Shown: positions 44,291-53,737, counted from the stretch's first letter. The stretch is DNA of 64,000 nucleotides from Saccharibacillus sp. CPCC 101409 (GCF_030518235.1 NZ_JAULSA010000003.1:310001-374000); one strand, 5' to 3'. Made by a program: numbers and translations. Notes: generated by a model not told the origin, from the sequence alone.

Positions 44291-45922
44291 TTACATCAGC
44301 CCTTCGATCGTCCCGTCCGCTTCAAGCTGCATACGCTCCGCGGCCGGAACTTTCGGCAGGCCGGGCATCGTCATCGTGCTGCCCGTCTCGACGACGACGA
44401 AGCCCGCTCCCGCGGACAGCGACACGCGGGAGACGCCGACCGTAAAGCCTTCCGGCGCGCCGAGCAGCGACGGGCGGTCGGAGAAGGAGTACGGCGTCTT
44501 CGCCATGCACACCGGCAGATGCCCGAAGCCCAGCCGCTCGAACTCGGCCAGCGCTTTCGAAGCGCCGGGCGCGTACGATACGCCTTCGCCGCCGTACAGC
44601 CGCGTCGCGATCGTCTCGATCTTGCCGCGCAGAGGAAGCGCCGCGTCGTACAGCGGCGCATAAGCGCCCGGCTGCTCGTCCAGCAGCCGCAGCAGCGTCC
44701 GCGCCAGCGCTTCGCCGCCGGCCGCGCCGTCGGCCCAGACGTCCGACAGCTCGGCCGGCACGCCGAGCTCCCGGCAGGCGTCCAGAATCAGTGCGATCTC
44801 GGACTCGCGGTCGGCGGCGAAGTGGTTCACCGCCACCAGCACCGGCACGCCGAACATTTTCAAGTTGCGCAGATGCCGGCGCAAATTGCCGAGCCCGGCC
44901 GTCAGCGCTTCGGGATTCTCCGCGCCGAGTTCCTTGACCGGCGCGCCGCCGTTGTATTTGAGCGCTTTGGCCGTGACGACGAGCACCGCCGCGTCCGGCG
45001 CAAGACCCGCCTGCCGGCATTTGATATCGAAGAACTTCTCCGCGCCCAGCTCCGCGCCGAAGCCCGCTTCCGTCACGACCACGTCGCCGAGCTTGAGCGC
45101 CGTCTTGGTCCCGATCACGCTGCTGCATCCGTGCGCGATATTGGCGAACGGCCCGCCGTGCACAATGACCGGCGTTCCGTCCAGCGTCTGGACGAGATTG
45201 GGTTTGATCGCGTCCTTGAGCAGAATCGCCATGCCCTCGACCGCGTTCAGGTCCGCGGCCGTGACGGCTTCGCCGGCTGTGTTGTAGCCGACGATCATGC
45301 GGCCGAGCCGCTCCTTCAGATCGGCGGCGTCTTCGCTCAGGCAGAGCACGGCCATCACTTCCGAAGCGGACGTGATGAGAAAGCCGCTTTCCTGCGGCAG
45401 CCCGTTGCCCGCGCCGAGGCCGGTCACGATGCTGCGCAGCCCGCGGTCGTTCATATCGACCGCCCGCTTCCAGACGATCCGCTTGGGATCGAGCTCCAGC
45501 GCGTTGCCGTGGTAGATATGGTTGTCGGTCAGCGCCGACAGCAGATTATGCGCCGACGAGATCGCGTGCAGATCGCCGGTAAAGTGCAGATTGATGTCTT
45601 CGGCGGGCACGATCTGCGCCCGGCCGCCGCCGGTCGCGCCGCCTTTCATGCCGAAGCACGGTCCGAGCGACGGCTCGCGCAGCGCGGCGACCGTGTTTGT
45701 GCCCAGCGCGCAGAGCGCCTGGGCCAGCCCGATCGTGGTCAGCGTTTTGCCTTCGCCCGCCGGCGTCGGATTAACGGCCGTGACCAGCACCAGCCTGCCG
45801 TCCGGGCGGTCTTTGCGTTCATGCAGCAGCGAAGGGTTCAGCTTCGCTTTGTACCTGCCGTAGAGTTCCAGATGTTCCTCGTCGATGCCGGCTCCCGCGG
45901 CCACTTCGTAAATCGGTCTCAT
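44291..45922 (-). CDS. fhs: Formate--tetrahydrofolate ligase
   Basis: A 543-residue enzyme that makes 10-formyl-THF from formate, THF and ATP in cytoplasmic one-carbon metabolism. The ATP-binding loop TPAGEGKTLTTIGLAQAL, the segment REPSLGPCFGMKGGATGGG and VIVHGGPFANIAHGCSSV are hallmark motifs. Length is close to the usual 555-560. GGGAGG lies about 12 bases before ATG 45922, a slightly long spacing. It is monocistronic, followed by a stem-loop at 44179. Confidence 0.97.
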   Translation of the reverse strand: MRPIYEVAAGAGIDEEHLELYGRYKAKLNPSLLHERKDRPDGRLVLVTAVNPTPAGEGKTLTTIGLAQALCALGTNTVAALREPSLGPCFGMKGGATGGGRAQIVPAEDINLHFTGDLHAISSAHNLLSALTDNHIYHGNALELDPKRIVWKRAVDMNDRGLRSIVTGLGAGNGLPQESGFLITSASEVMAVLCLSEDAADLKERLGRMIVGYNTAGEAVTAADLNAVEGMAILLKDAIKPNLVQTLDGTPVIVHGGPFANIAHGCSSVIGTKTALKLGDVVVTEAGFGAELGAEKFFDIKCRQAGLAPDAAVLVVTAKALKYNGGAPVKELGAENPEALTAGLGNLRRHLRNLKMFGVPVLVAVNHFAADRESEIALILDACRELGVPAELSDVWADGAAGGEALARTLLRLLDEQPGAYAPLYDAALPLRGKIETIATRLYGGEGVSYAPGASKALAEFERLGFGHLPVCMAKTPYSFSDRPSLLGAPEGFTVGVSRVSLSAGAGFVVVETGSTMTMPGLPKVPAAERMQLEADGTIEGLM

Positions 45923-46040
45923 GCCGGTTGTGTACCTCCCGCTTCCTTCGGAGTTTGCGCATCTAATCTAAATGAATACGCACAGGGGTATTATCGTCGA
46001 TCGGGGCCGGGGATGCAACGGGGTTTGTCACCGGCGGCGG

Positions 46041-46646
46041 TCAGTCCGAATCCGCAGATTTCACCGTGAACTGTCCGTACGCCGTCTTCCTGCCGCCGCT
46101 TTCTTCAAGCTCGACGTCTTTGGCGTAGCGGTACAGGCCGGGCGGGAAGTCTTCCAACTGCACCTGCTGCCGCCAGACTTCGTTCGGAGCCAGCCGGATT
46201 CCCGGCGAATCGATTCCTACCGTCTGCCCGAACGGCACGTCCGTCCAGGCGCCGCCGGTCTTCATCTCGATGCGGTAATCGATACCGTAGAACAGGTTTT
46301 CTTCGCTTGTATTGAACAGGACAAGAGAAACCGCGGAGTCCGGACCATACACTTCTTGTTCCGCCAATGCGTAGACCGCGTCCGCTTCGGTACTCCAGCC
46401 CATAATCGTGGTGGAGCCGTCGTCCGTCGTATTGCCGTACTTCCCCGGCGAATGCTTGCCGGCGAAATCGTCCGGCAGCCCGCCGCCTTCGCAGCCCGCC
46501 AGCAGCGTCAGCAGCGCGAGCAGCAGAAGCGGAATCCGCCGCAGCACCCCGGGCCGCCGCGGCGTCTCGCTTTTGCTTCGCCTTTTTTCGTCGCGGATCG
46601 CCCGGTTCATTCTCCGTTCACTCGCTATGCGTATGATGAAATTCAT
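46041..46646 (-). CDS. Lipoprotein with bacterial Ig-like domain
   Basis: A 201-residue protein with a long basic N-region, a hydrophobic core and lipobox LAGC (about C52), then a single beta-sandwich domain (about 85-195; SAVSLVLFNTSEENLFYGID ... FPPGLYRYAKDVELEE) like the Ig-like domains of small Firmicute lipoproteins. ATG 46646 has GGAAGGAGG upstream; a longer in-frame extension has no such site. Function is unknown. It lies between the formate-THF ligase and GH43 genes on the same strand, each separated by more than 100 bases. Confidence 0.7.
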   Translation of the reverse strand: MNFIIRIASERRMNRAIRDEKRRSKSETPRRPGVLRRIPLLLLALLTLLAGCEGGGLPDDFAGKHSPGKYGNTTDDGSTTIMGWSTEADAVYALAEQEVYGPDSAVSLVLFNTSEENLFYGIDYRIEMKTGGAWTDVPFGQTVGIDSPGIRLAPNEVWRQQVQLEDFPPGLYRYAKDVELEESGGRKTAYGQFTVKSADSD

Positions 46647-46792
46647 CGCGCGCCTCCTTCCGGGACTGCGAACCGCCGGCCTCCGCTTCGCTCCCGCTCC
46701 TTTTCTATAACAACGCGTCGAAACGAAAAAAGGTTGCCCGTCGCCCGCCGATCGCGTGCCGTACTCGCCTGATCCGCCGCGCCCCAAACGCC

Positions 46793-46824
46793 AAAAAAGC
46801 CCCGAGCGCGGTGGGCGCGCCCGG
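46793..46824 (-). terminator. Rho-independent terminator of the GH43 gene
   Basis: On the minus strand CCGGGCGCG-CCCAC-CGCGCTCGG forms a strong hairpin followed by GGCTTTTTT. It is 120 bases after the GH43 stop codon. Confidence 0.8.
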
Positions 46825-46943
46825 AACGTTTCCGATCTGCTTTTCCATCATACATACGCTTTCCGTAATTCGCTTTTCATTGTTATCCGCTCTGCGTATC
46901 TCGCCTCGGGCGTCCGCCGTTTTTTGCGCGAATCCGCTCCGAT

Positions 46944-48347
46944 TCAGTTCCCGATCCGGAACAAATCGAACTCGTCCAGCTCGGCGTAGCCGGTGCCTTT
47001 GGCGAAGCGGATCGTATGATTGCCCGCGCTCAGCGTGAGCTTCCTGGTCGAAGTGCCCCAGTTGTCCCAGCCCTGGTTCGCCACGTAGAAATCGCTCGCC
47101 GCGCCGCCGTCCACGGACAGCTTCAGCGTCGACCAGGCGCCGCCCGCGGTGCCGTTGCCGGTGCGAGCGTACAGGATGTACGTGCCGCTGGTCGCCGCGT
47201 TCACGTCCACTTCCACGTAGCTGCTGTCCGTATCGATATAGCCGACTTTCGCGCCGCCGGAGCTGTCCGGGTGCTGCGAGACTTTGGCCGTGCCGCCGAA
47301 ACGTCCGCTTTCCGCTTCGTAGCGGGTACGCTGCGGCTCGCCGCCCGGCAGGGTAATCGGTTGATTCGGGTTGACCGGGCTGCCGAAGTTCGGCGTATTG
47401 TCCGCGTTCCAAGTGAACTTCTGCGCGCGGACCTCCCGATCCCAGCCGGAGCCCTGCCGCTTGGCCGCGTGGTACACGATCCAGTCTTCCTGGCCGTTCG
47501 GCGACTTGGTGAAGCTGGCGTGCCCCGGTCCGTAAACGCCGTTCCCGGTCTTGAACACCTGCGTACTGCGCTTGGTCCAGGAGGACGCATTCAGCAGGTT
47601 GCTGTTCGTTTTTGCCGTCAGCAGGCCCAGCGAATAGTCGTCGGTCCAACTGCCGCTGGCGGAGTAAACCACGTTGATCGTATCGCCTTTGACCAGGATC
47701 TGCGGACCTTCGTTGACGTTCGGCGAGTAGTTCGTTTCCCAGTTGTAACTCGGGCGCGCGATTTCCGTTCTCGCCGAATCGATCGTCCACGGGTTGCTCA
47801 TATGCGCGATATAAAGGATCTGCCGCACGTTCACGCCCTCTTCCCAGCCCGACCAGATAAAGTACAGCTGTCCGCCGCTTTGCAGCACCGTGCCGTCGAT
47901 CGCCCAGCGGTTGGTGGAATCGGTGATCTGGCCTTTGTCGACCCACGCGCCTTCCATCGGGTTGGCGGAAGTATTCTGCATTACGTACATGCGGTGGTTG
48001 GCGTTGTCGCCGTCGTCTTTGGCGTAGTAGATGTACCAGGCGCCGTTGATGTAATGCAGTTCCGGGGCCCACACGCCGCTTCCGCCGGTGGTAATCGCCC
48101 GCGTATCGCCCGCGTCCACGCCCGTCAGCGTGCTGGAACGCCAGAGCGTCACATTATTGCCGGTCGTTTTGGTAAAATAGTAAAATCCGTCGGTGTGCCG
48201 GTACATAAACGGGTCCGCCCCGTCCTGCATCACCACGTTGTAAAAATTGTTCTGCACGGTAGGCGCGGCCAGGGCCGTTCCGCCGGTAAGCACTGTGCTG
48301 ATTAACATAAGCGCCAGACCTCCCTTGATCCAGGAACGTTTCTTCAT
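46944..48347 (-). CDS. Secreted GH43 family glycosidase with C-terminal CBM6/35-like domain
   Basis: A 467-residue secreted enzyme. A signal peptide (1-28, ending ALA-AP) is followed by a five-bladed GH43 propeller: the catalytic base in DGADPFMYR, WAPELHYINGAWYIYYA, the pKa-modulating Asp in RWAIDGTVL and the proton donor Glu in VNEGPQILV. From about residue 335 a CBM6/35-like domain follows (RYEAESGRF ... AELDEFDLFRI). The family cleaves arabinan, arabinoxylan or xylo-oligosaccharides. ATG 48347 is chosen because GGAGG lies nine bases upstream. A cre site 36 bases upstream predicts catabolite repression. Confidence 0.9.
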   Translation of the reverse strand: MKKRSWIKGGLALMLISTVLTGGTALAAPTVQNNFYNVVMQDGADPFMYRHTDGFYYFTKTTGNNVTLWRSSTLTGVDAGDTRAITTGGSGVWAPELHYINGAWYIYYAKDDGDNANHRMYVMQNTSANPMEGAWVDKGQITDSTNRWAIDGTVLQSGGQLYFIWSGWEEGVNVRQILYIAHMSNPWTIDSARTEIARPSYNWETNYSPNVNEGPQILVKGDTINVVYSASGSWTDDYSLGLLTAKTNSNLLNASSWTKRSTQVFKTGNGVYGPGHASFTKSPNGQEDWIVYHAAKRQGSGWDREVRAQKFTWNADNTPNFGSPVNPNQPITLPGGEPQRTRYEAESGRFGGTAKVSQHPDSSGGAKVGYIDTDSSYVEVDVNAATSGTYILYARTGNGTAGGAWSTLKLSVDGGAASDFYVANQGWDNWGTSTRKLTLSAGNHTIRFAKGTGYAELDEFDLFRIGN

Positions 48348-48382
48348 CTGCATCTCCCTCCGATTTCGCGATTTTTTTACAA

Positions 48383-48396
48383 AATAAGCGCTTACA
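48383..48396 (-). promoter_or_regulatory. cre (CcpA) site upstream of GH43
   Basis: On the minus strand TGTAAGCGCTTATT matches the consensus TGWAANCGNTNWCA at 12 of 14 positions. Its place just upstream of a polysaccharide hydrolase gene fits glucose repression by CcpA. Confidence 0.75.
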
Positions 48397-48462
48397 AAAG
48401 AGTGCGAATTTCAACCTGAACTTGTACATAAACAAGGTAACGCAAAAAAGCGGACGTGAACA

Positions 48463-48600
48463 GGACGGATTTTTGGGAACCGCGGTCTTATTTTTGGAAA
48501 GAGATTCCATGCGGCGGGAGAGTGGACATATCTTTGGGTCTGGACGGTATTTTGGGAAAAGGAAAGAAAACGCCGTTTGCGCGGGTTTTCGCATTACAAT
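48463..48600 (+). promoter_or_regulatory. Promoter with four direct repeats upstream of the sensor operon
   Basis: Four copies of a loose GGAC-N-TATTTTTGGGAA motif end in TTTGGG or TTTGGA at 48472, 48493, 48533 and 48551. Within them GAGTGGACATAT (48520-48531) recurs exactly on the minus strand at 54021-54032. A -10 TACAAT (48595-48600) follows without a recognisable -35, as for activator-dependent promoters. The AraC-type regulator of this operon is the likely binder. Confidence 0.65.
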
Positions 48601-48681
48601 TGTCGTACGAGCGCGCGCGGGCCTGCGGAACATGCGGCGGGTTCGGCAGGGCGCGGAGTCGGCAGCAAGGAGGAGAGCGGG

Positions 48682-50004
48682 ATGAGCCGCCGGGAACGGG
48701 GAAAAGGTTACAAAAAGCTGCTGTGGATCGTGCCGGCCGCGATGCTGCTGGGCCTGGGGATCTGGCTGGTTTCCGGCTATAAAAACGGATACGAAGCGCC
48801 CGCCGCGCCGGAGGAGCCGGTAACGATCGATTTCTGGACGCCGTTCAGCGGAGGGGACAGCTCGTTTATGAACGCGCTGGTCGCCCGCTACAACGCCGAG
48901 AATCAAGACGGGGTTATTGTGCGGATGAACAACAACAAGCTGGACGATTATTATACGAAACTGCCGACCGCCATCGTCACCGGGGAAGCGCCGGATATCG
49001 CGATCGTGCATGTGTCGCAGTACGCGCAGTACGTGCCGGCGGGCTTCTTGACGAAGATCGGAGCGGCCGAGGCGGAAGAGGCGGGGATCGATTGGGCGGG
49101 TTACAATCTGAACATCCTGCGCAGAACCGTGTTCGAGAACGGGAATTACCATTACGGCGTGCCTCTGGATGCTCATTTCAGCGTGCTGTATTACAACAAG
49201 AAATGGCTGGAGAAAGCCGGGCTGTACGAGAACGGCCAAGTGAAAATGGAGCCGGGCGAGCAGGGTTTCACGGACTTTCTGGAGCAGCTTCAGGGCAGCG
49301 TGCCGGCCGACGTCGCTCCGCTGGCCGTGCCGAACGTGCGCATCGATTCGCTGTGGCTGTGGTGGTCGCTGTACAGCCAGATCGACGGCGGGGGCACGCT
49401 GTATACAGCGGACGGCAAGCACGCCGAGCTGGATATGCCGGCGGCCGAGCGCTCGCTGAACTATGTCGATTCGCTGTACCGCAAAGGGCTGATTCCGCCG
49501 GATATCAACGACGCGACCAGCCAGTTCGCGCGCGGCAAAGCGGCGACGCTGTTTCTCGGCGTCTGGTCGATCGGGCTGTTCGAACAGGCGGAAGACCTCG
49601 ACTTCGGCGTGATGCCGCTGCCGCAGATCTACGACCGTCCGGCTTCGTGGGGCGATGCGCATACGCTGGCGCTGCCGACGCAGCCGGAGCCCGATCCGGC
49701 CAAGCGCCGGGCCGCGCTGCGCTTCGCCGATTGGCTGACCCGCCACGGCGACGTCTGGGCCAAAGCGGGACATATCCCCGCTTTCGAAGCGGCGGCCCGA
49801 TCGACGGAATTTCTCGCGCTGCCCCACCGGAGCGATTATGCCGCGGCGGCGGACGACGTGGCGTACTTCCCGGACAATCCGCGGCAGGGGCGGGTGAGCG
49901 ACGCGCTTGTCGGCGAGCTGGAGCGGATCTGGTCCGGACGGCAGACGGTGGCGGGGATGCTCAAGCGGCTCGAACCGACGATCGACCGGATTCTGGAGGA
50001 GTGA
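48682..50004 (+). CDS. Membrane-anchored sugar-binding protein of the sensor operon
   Basis: A 440-residue family 1 extracellular solute-binding protein (ITIDFWTPFSGGD-type start after the anchor). In place of a lipobox it has a plain N-terminal membrane helix (about 12-30, LLWIVPAAMLLGLGIWLV), with no cysteine and no obvious cleavage site. It is closely similar to the lipoprotein at 54164 (FWTPFSGGD, DYYTKL, WGDxHTLALP, AKAGHIP all shared). The kinase gene starts five bases after its stop. I infer that it presents sugar to the kinase rather than serving transport. AAGGAGGAG precedes ATG 48682. Confidence 0.85.
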   Translation: MSRRERGKGYKKLLWIVPAAMLLGLGIWLVSGYKNGYEAPAAPEEPVTIDFWTPFSGGDSSFMNALVARYNAENQDGVIVRMNNNKLDDYYTKLPTAIVTGEAPDIAIVHVSQYAQYVPAGFLTKIGAAEAEEAGIDWAGYNLNILRRTVFENGNYHYGVPLDAHFSVLYYNKKWLEKAGLYENGQVKMEPGEQGFTDFLEQLQGSVPADVAPLAVPNVRIDSLWLWWSLYSQIDGGGTLYTADGKHAELDMPAAERSLNYVDSLYRKGLIPPDINDATSQFARGKAATLFLGVWSIGLFEQAEDLDFGVMPLPQIYDRPASWGDAHTLALPTQPEPDPAKRRAALRFADWLTRHGDVWAKAGHIPAFEAAARSTEFLALPHRSDYAAAADDVAYFPDNPRQGRVSDALVGELERIWSGRQTVAGMLKRLEPTIDRILEE

Positions 50005-50009
50005 GTCTC

Positions 50010-51971
50010 ATGCGCGAACGCATAACGCATTGGAGAAGCCGGTTCCGCAAAAACCGCGGGCTTGCTTTCAAGCTGATCGTCATCAACCTGATCCTGATCG
50101 CGGTGCCGCTGCTGCTGTCCTCGCTGCTGGGCAGCATCGGCTATTCCAAGTCGATGCAGCGCAACGTCGGCTCTTATCAGGCCGACGCCGTGCGGGAGTT
50201 CAGCAACAATCTCGATATTTATATGAACGAACTTGCGCTGCTCACGCTGCTGCCGTATCAAACGCCCGACCTGCTCGATTATCTCGAACGCCGGGGCGTC
50301 GAGGCGCGCAGTTTGTACGAAGAAAGAAAGCTGCTGGAGGAATTTATGCGGCGCATCCGGGTCAACGGCCGGGTCGACACGATCGGGATCACGCTTCAGG
50401 CGGAAAAGGTGCGTTCGTATATCGAGCCGCCGGACAGTCCGGGCCGCTTTACCGAAGATTACGATCCCGATCTGCGGTCGTTCGCGCAGGGGGCTTCGTC
50501 GGGCAAAGCCGTGTTCTTCGGTCCGCATCTTATGCTGTCCGACAACGGTTCGACCTACGACGTATTCTCGGCCGTGCGCGTGATCCGCAGCCTGGAAACC
50601 GGGGAAACGCTGGGCATCTTCAAGATCGATGTGCCGTCCGGCGATCTGCGCGACCGCATCGCGAGCCTGTCGGGCGGCGGGGAGCGCTCGGTCGCGGTCA
50701 TCGACCTTGAAGGCAAGCAGGTCTACCGGAGCGGGAGCTTTCCCGAACCGGCCGGCGGGCTGGCCGATTATCGCGGAGAAGGCACGGTAACGCTCGGCGG
50801 CGGAAGTTCCGAAGCGCTCATGACCTATATCACGTCGCCCGTCACGGGCTGGACCGTGCTTCAGGCCGTGCCGATGAGCGTGCTGCTCAAAGACGCGGAC
50901 ACGGTCAACCGGCAGATGCTCCTGGTCGGAGCGGCCTGTCTGTTCGCGTCGGTGCTCGCGTCGATCCTGTATTCGCTGCGGATTACCCGGCCGCTCAGCC
51001 GGCTGCGCCGCTCGATGAAGCGGGTGGAGCAGGGCGAGTTCGGCATCTCCATCCCGGTCGAGAGCGAAGACGAGATCGGCCATCTCAGCCGCACGTTCAA
51101 CCTGATGGTCTCGCGGCTCGGCTCGCTGACCTACCGGCTGTACGAGACCGAGATCCGGGAGAAAGACGCCCAGATCGCTTCGCTGCAAAGCCAGATCAAT
51201 CCGCATTTTCTGTACAACACGCTGGGTTCGATCAGTATGTACGCGGAGCTCGAAGGCAACCGCGAGGTGGTCAGCATGACCAACCACCTGAGCGCGCTGC
51301 TGCGCTACAGCATCGGCGGCGGCCGGGCGGAAGTGACGATCCGCGAGGAACTGGAGCATATCCGCGGTTATCTGGCGATCCAGAGCATCCGCTACGAGGA
51401 ACGGCTCAGGTTCCGGATCGAAGCCGGCCCGGGTCTGCTGGAACGGCCGATTATCCGGCTGACGCTCCAGCCGCTGGTGGAGAACGCGATCGTGCACGGA
51501 TTGGAACGGGGGCGCGGCGATATCGAGATCCTGATCCGGATCGGCGGAGACGCGCATGCGACGTCGATCGCGATCGAAGACGACGGTCCCGGCCTGGACG
51601 AAGACGCGCTGCGGCTGCAAAACGCCAAGATGGAAGAAGGCCTGCTGCCCGAAGGACCGGGCGGGCACGGCCTGGTCAATGTGCACCGGCGCCTGGCGCT
51701 GAAATACGGCGCGGGCTTCGGCATCCGCCTGGAGCGGTCGGAGCTCGGTGGGCTCAAAGCGGAGATCGGCCTTCCGGCCGGCGCCGAAGCGGAGGCGGCG
51801 GAACGGGAGCAAGGGCGCGGCGGAATAGAAGCGGACGCACGGAAGTACGAGCCGGCGCAAACGCCGGGGCCGGAACGCGAAGCGTCGCCTTCGGCAGCCG
51901 CGCCGCCGGAGACGATCAAGCAAAGCGCGGCGAAGCCGCGGAAGGAAGAAAGGAGACGGAGCAATGAATAA
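50010..51971 (+). CDS. Sensor histidine kinase, LytS/YesM type
   Basis: A 653-residue kinase. A membrane helix (about 21-42), an extracellular dCache-like sensor region (45-300), a second helix (about 308-330), a HAMP domain (330-382) and a His_kinase domain with the phosphorylated H399 in QINPHFLYNTL follow in order. The ATPase domain has NAIVHGLE and the G-boxes DDGPGLD and GGHGLVNV. The C-terminal 75 residues are low-complexity Ala/Glu/Pro. It overlaps the response-regulator gene by eight bases and forms a two-component system with it. Confidence 0.92.
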   Translation: MRERITHWRSRFRKNRGLAFKLIVINLILIAVPLLLSSLLGSIGYSKSMQRNVGSYQADAVREFSNNLDIYMNELALLTLLPYQTPDLLDYLERRGVEARSLYEERKLLEEFMRRIRVNGRVDTIGITLQAEKVRSYIEPPDSPGRFTEDYDPDLRSFAQGASSGKAVFFGPHLMLSDNGSTYDVFSAVRVIRSLETGETLGIFKIDVPSGDLRDRIASLSGGGERSVAVIDLEGKQVYRSGSFPEPAGGLADYRGEGTVTLGGGSSEALMTYITSPVTGWTVLQAVPMSVLLKDADTVNRQMLLVGAACLFASVLASILYSLRITRPLSRLRRSMKRVEQGEFGISIPVESEDEIGHLSRTFNLMVSRLGSLTYRLYETEIREKDAQIASLQSQINPHFLYNTLGSISMYAELEGNREVVSMTNHLSALLRYSIGGGRAEVTIREELEHIRGYLAIQSIRYEERLRFRIEAGPGLLERPIIRLTLQPLVENAIVHGLERGRGDIEILIRIGGDAHATSIAIEDDGPGLDEDALRLQNAKMEEGLLPEGPGGHGLVNVHRRLALKYGAGFGIRLERSELGGLKAEIGLPAGAEAEAAEREQGRGGIEADARKYEPAQTPGPEREASPSAAAPPETIKQSAAKPRKEERRRSNE

Positions 51972-53568
51972 ACGCAGAGTGCTGGTAGTCGACGACGAAA
52001 CGATCTTCCGAAGGGGACTTCGCCATCTGATCGGAACGTCGGGCCTGAACTGGGAGGTGTCCGCGGAAGCCAAAGACGGACTGGAAGCGCTGGAAGAGAT
52101 CGGGCGCTGTCGGCCGGATCTGGTCATTACGGATATCCGTATGCCCAAACTGGACGGAATCGGGCTGCAGGAAACGATCCGGCAGCGTTACCCGGAGATC
52201 CGCTGCTTCGTGCTGAGCGGATACAACGATTTTCATTATGCGCAGAGTTCGCTGCGGTTCGGCGCGCGCGACTATCTGCTGAAGCCGGTGGACAAAGAAG
52301 AATTGTACAGAGTGCTGAGGCAGGTGGAAAAGGAGCTGGACGAGCGCGAGCGCTCGGCCTCTCCCAAGCCGTCGGCGCTGGCGGAAGAACGCGGCCGGCT
52401 GCTGGACGGGCTCGTCCGCGGCGAGCTGCCGCACGCGCGGCTGGGCGATCTGCGCGGAGCGGGCATCGAGTTCGAGCGGGGCGTGTACGCCCTGGTGGCC
52501 GAGCTCGATAAAGACTCGGTCGAGCCCAAGCGCTACGAAAGCCAGGCGGCGGATTTGTTCGCGCTGTATATCCGGCAGTTCGTGGAGGAATCGCTGGCCG
52601 GCGTGCGCTCCGGCTTCGTCTTCCGGCGCGGGGACAGCGTCGTAGCGCTGCTGGACGCCGAGGTATCGGAGGCGTCGCGCCGGGATATCGCGGCGCTGGC
52701 GCAGCGCATCGCGGCGAAGATCCACCGCGAAGCCGATCTGACGATCACGATCGGAGTCGGAGGCGGCGTGCACGGCGTCGAAGAGATCTCGAAGTCTTAC
52801 GGCGAGGCGAAGATCGCCCTGCTCTACCGGCTGACGGCCGGCGGCAACCGCGTGCTGCTGTACGAAGATCCGCCGCGCCAGGAACCGGGCGCGGCCCGCA
52901 CGCAGCTGACCAGCCGCCATGTGCTGGAGCACAGCCTGCTGGAAGAAAGCGAGGACGAACTGGCCGAGCGGGTGCGCGGCGGCGTCGAGGCGCTGTGCGG
53001 CTCCGGCGCGAGCCCGGCCGTGATCCACGAGCAGATCAGCCGGATGCTGCTCGAAGCCTACGCCCTGGCGGCGGACCGCGGCCTGCAGGGCGACTGGCCG
53101 GAAGGCCGCGAGATCGGCGGCGCGCTGAGCGAAGCGCTGTCGATCAGCTCGCGGACCGAGCTGGCGCTGTACTGCGCGGAGCTGATGCGCTCGCTGCACC
53201 GCAGGCTGCGCTCGTCCGACGAAGGCGGCAGCGTCCACGCCGTGGACCGGGTGGTCCGCCATATCGAGGAGCACTACGCGGAGCCGATCACGCTCGGCGG
53301 CATGGCCGAGCTGGTCTATCTGAACGCTTCGTACCTGAGCAGCCTGTTCAAGAATCGGCTGGGCCGCTCGTTCGTCGAGATCCTGACCGAAGTGCGTATC
53401 CGCGAAGCCTCGAAGCGCCTGCTCGGCAGCGACGAGAAGATCGCCGCCATCGCCTACGAGACCGGCTTCTCCAATATCCGCCACTTCAACCGCGTGTTCA
53501 AAGCCGAAACCGGCCGCACGCCGAAGGAGTACCGCGAAACCCTTCGCGGCGGGCGGTTGAACGTATGA
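51964..53568 (+). CDS. AraC-type response regulator, YesN type
   Basis: A 534-residue regulator. The receiver domain (1-120) has the phosphorylatable D57 in LVITDIRMPK and the conserved K in DYLLKPVDKEEL. A middle region (about 150-400) is typical of YesN proteins, and an AraC double helix-turn-helix lies at about 430-530 (ITLGGMAELVYLNASYLSSL, IAAIAYETGFSNIRHFNRVF). It follows the kinase gene with an eight-base overlap. Probable targets are its own promoter and that of the ABC transporter operon at 54164. Confidence 0.92.
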   Translation: MNKRRVLVVDDETIFRRGLRHLIGTSGLNWEVSAEAKDGLEALEEIGRCRPDLVITDIRMPKLDGIGLQETIRQRYPEIRCFVLSGYNDFHYAQSSLRFGARDYLLKPVDKEELYRVLRQVEKELDERERSASPKPSALAEERGRLLDGLVRGELPHARLGDLRGAGIEFERGVYALVAELDKDSVEPKRYESQAADLFALYIRQFVEESLAGVRSGFVFRRGDSVVALLDAEVSEASRRDIAALAQRIAAKIHREADLTITIGVGGGVHGVEEISKSYGEAKIALLYRLTAGGNRVLLYEDPPRQEPGAARTQLTSRHVLEHSLLEESEDELAERVRGGVEALCGSGASPAVIHEQISRMLLEAYALAADRGLQGDWPEGREIGGALSEALSISSRTELALYCAELMRSLHRRLRSSDEGGSVHAVDRVVRHIEEHYAEPITLGGMAELVYLNASYLSSLFKNRLGRSFVEILTEVRIREASKRLLGSDEKIAAIAYETGFSNIRHFNRVFKAETGRTPKEYRETLRGGRLNV

Positions 53569-53569
53569 T

Positions 53570-53625
53570 TTCGAATCCCGCTTCGCGCAGCGAACGACCT
53601 CCCGGCTGTGAAGGCGGGATTCGAA
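53570..53625 (+). other. Stem-loop after the sensor operon
   Basis: Twelve-bp perfect arms TTCGAATCCCGC (53570-53581) and GCGGGATTCGAA (53614-53625) with a 32-nt loop begin just after the regulator stop codon. No T-run follows, so a transcript-stabilising or Rho-dependent role is as likely as intrinsic termination. Confidence 0.6.
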
Positions 53626-53737
53626 CCGGTTCAAGCCGGAATTCGCTTTTTCGAGCATGTCCGAAGCCTAAACCCATCGCATCCCCCTTTCGAAATCCGA
53701 AATGACCGGCTCGAAATCCAAAACAATCGGCCGTGGA

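Noticed and set aside
53600-53640. tRNA T-loop-like GGTTCGAATCC on the minus strand
   Set aside because: The flanking five bases do not pair as a T-stem and no acceptor, D or anticodon arms can be drawn; it is part of the 12-bp inverted repeat.
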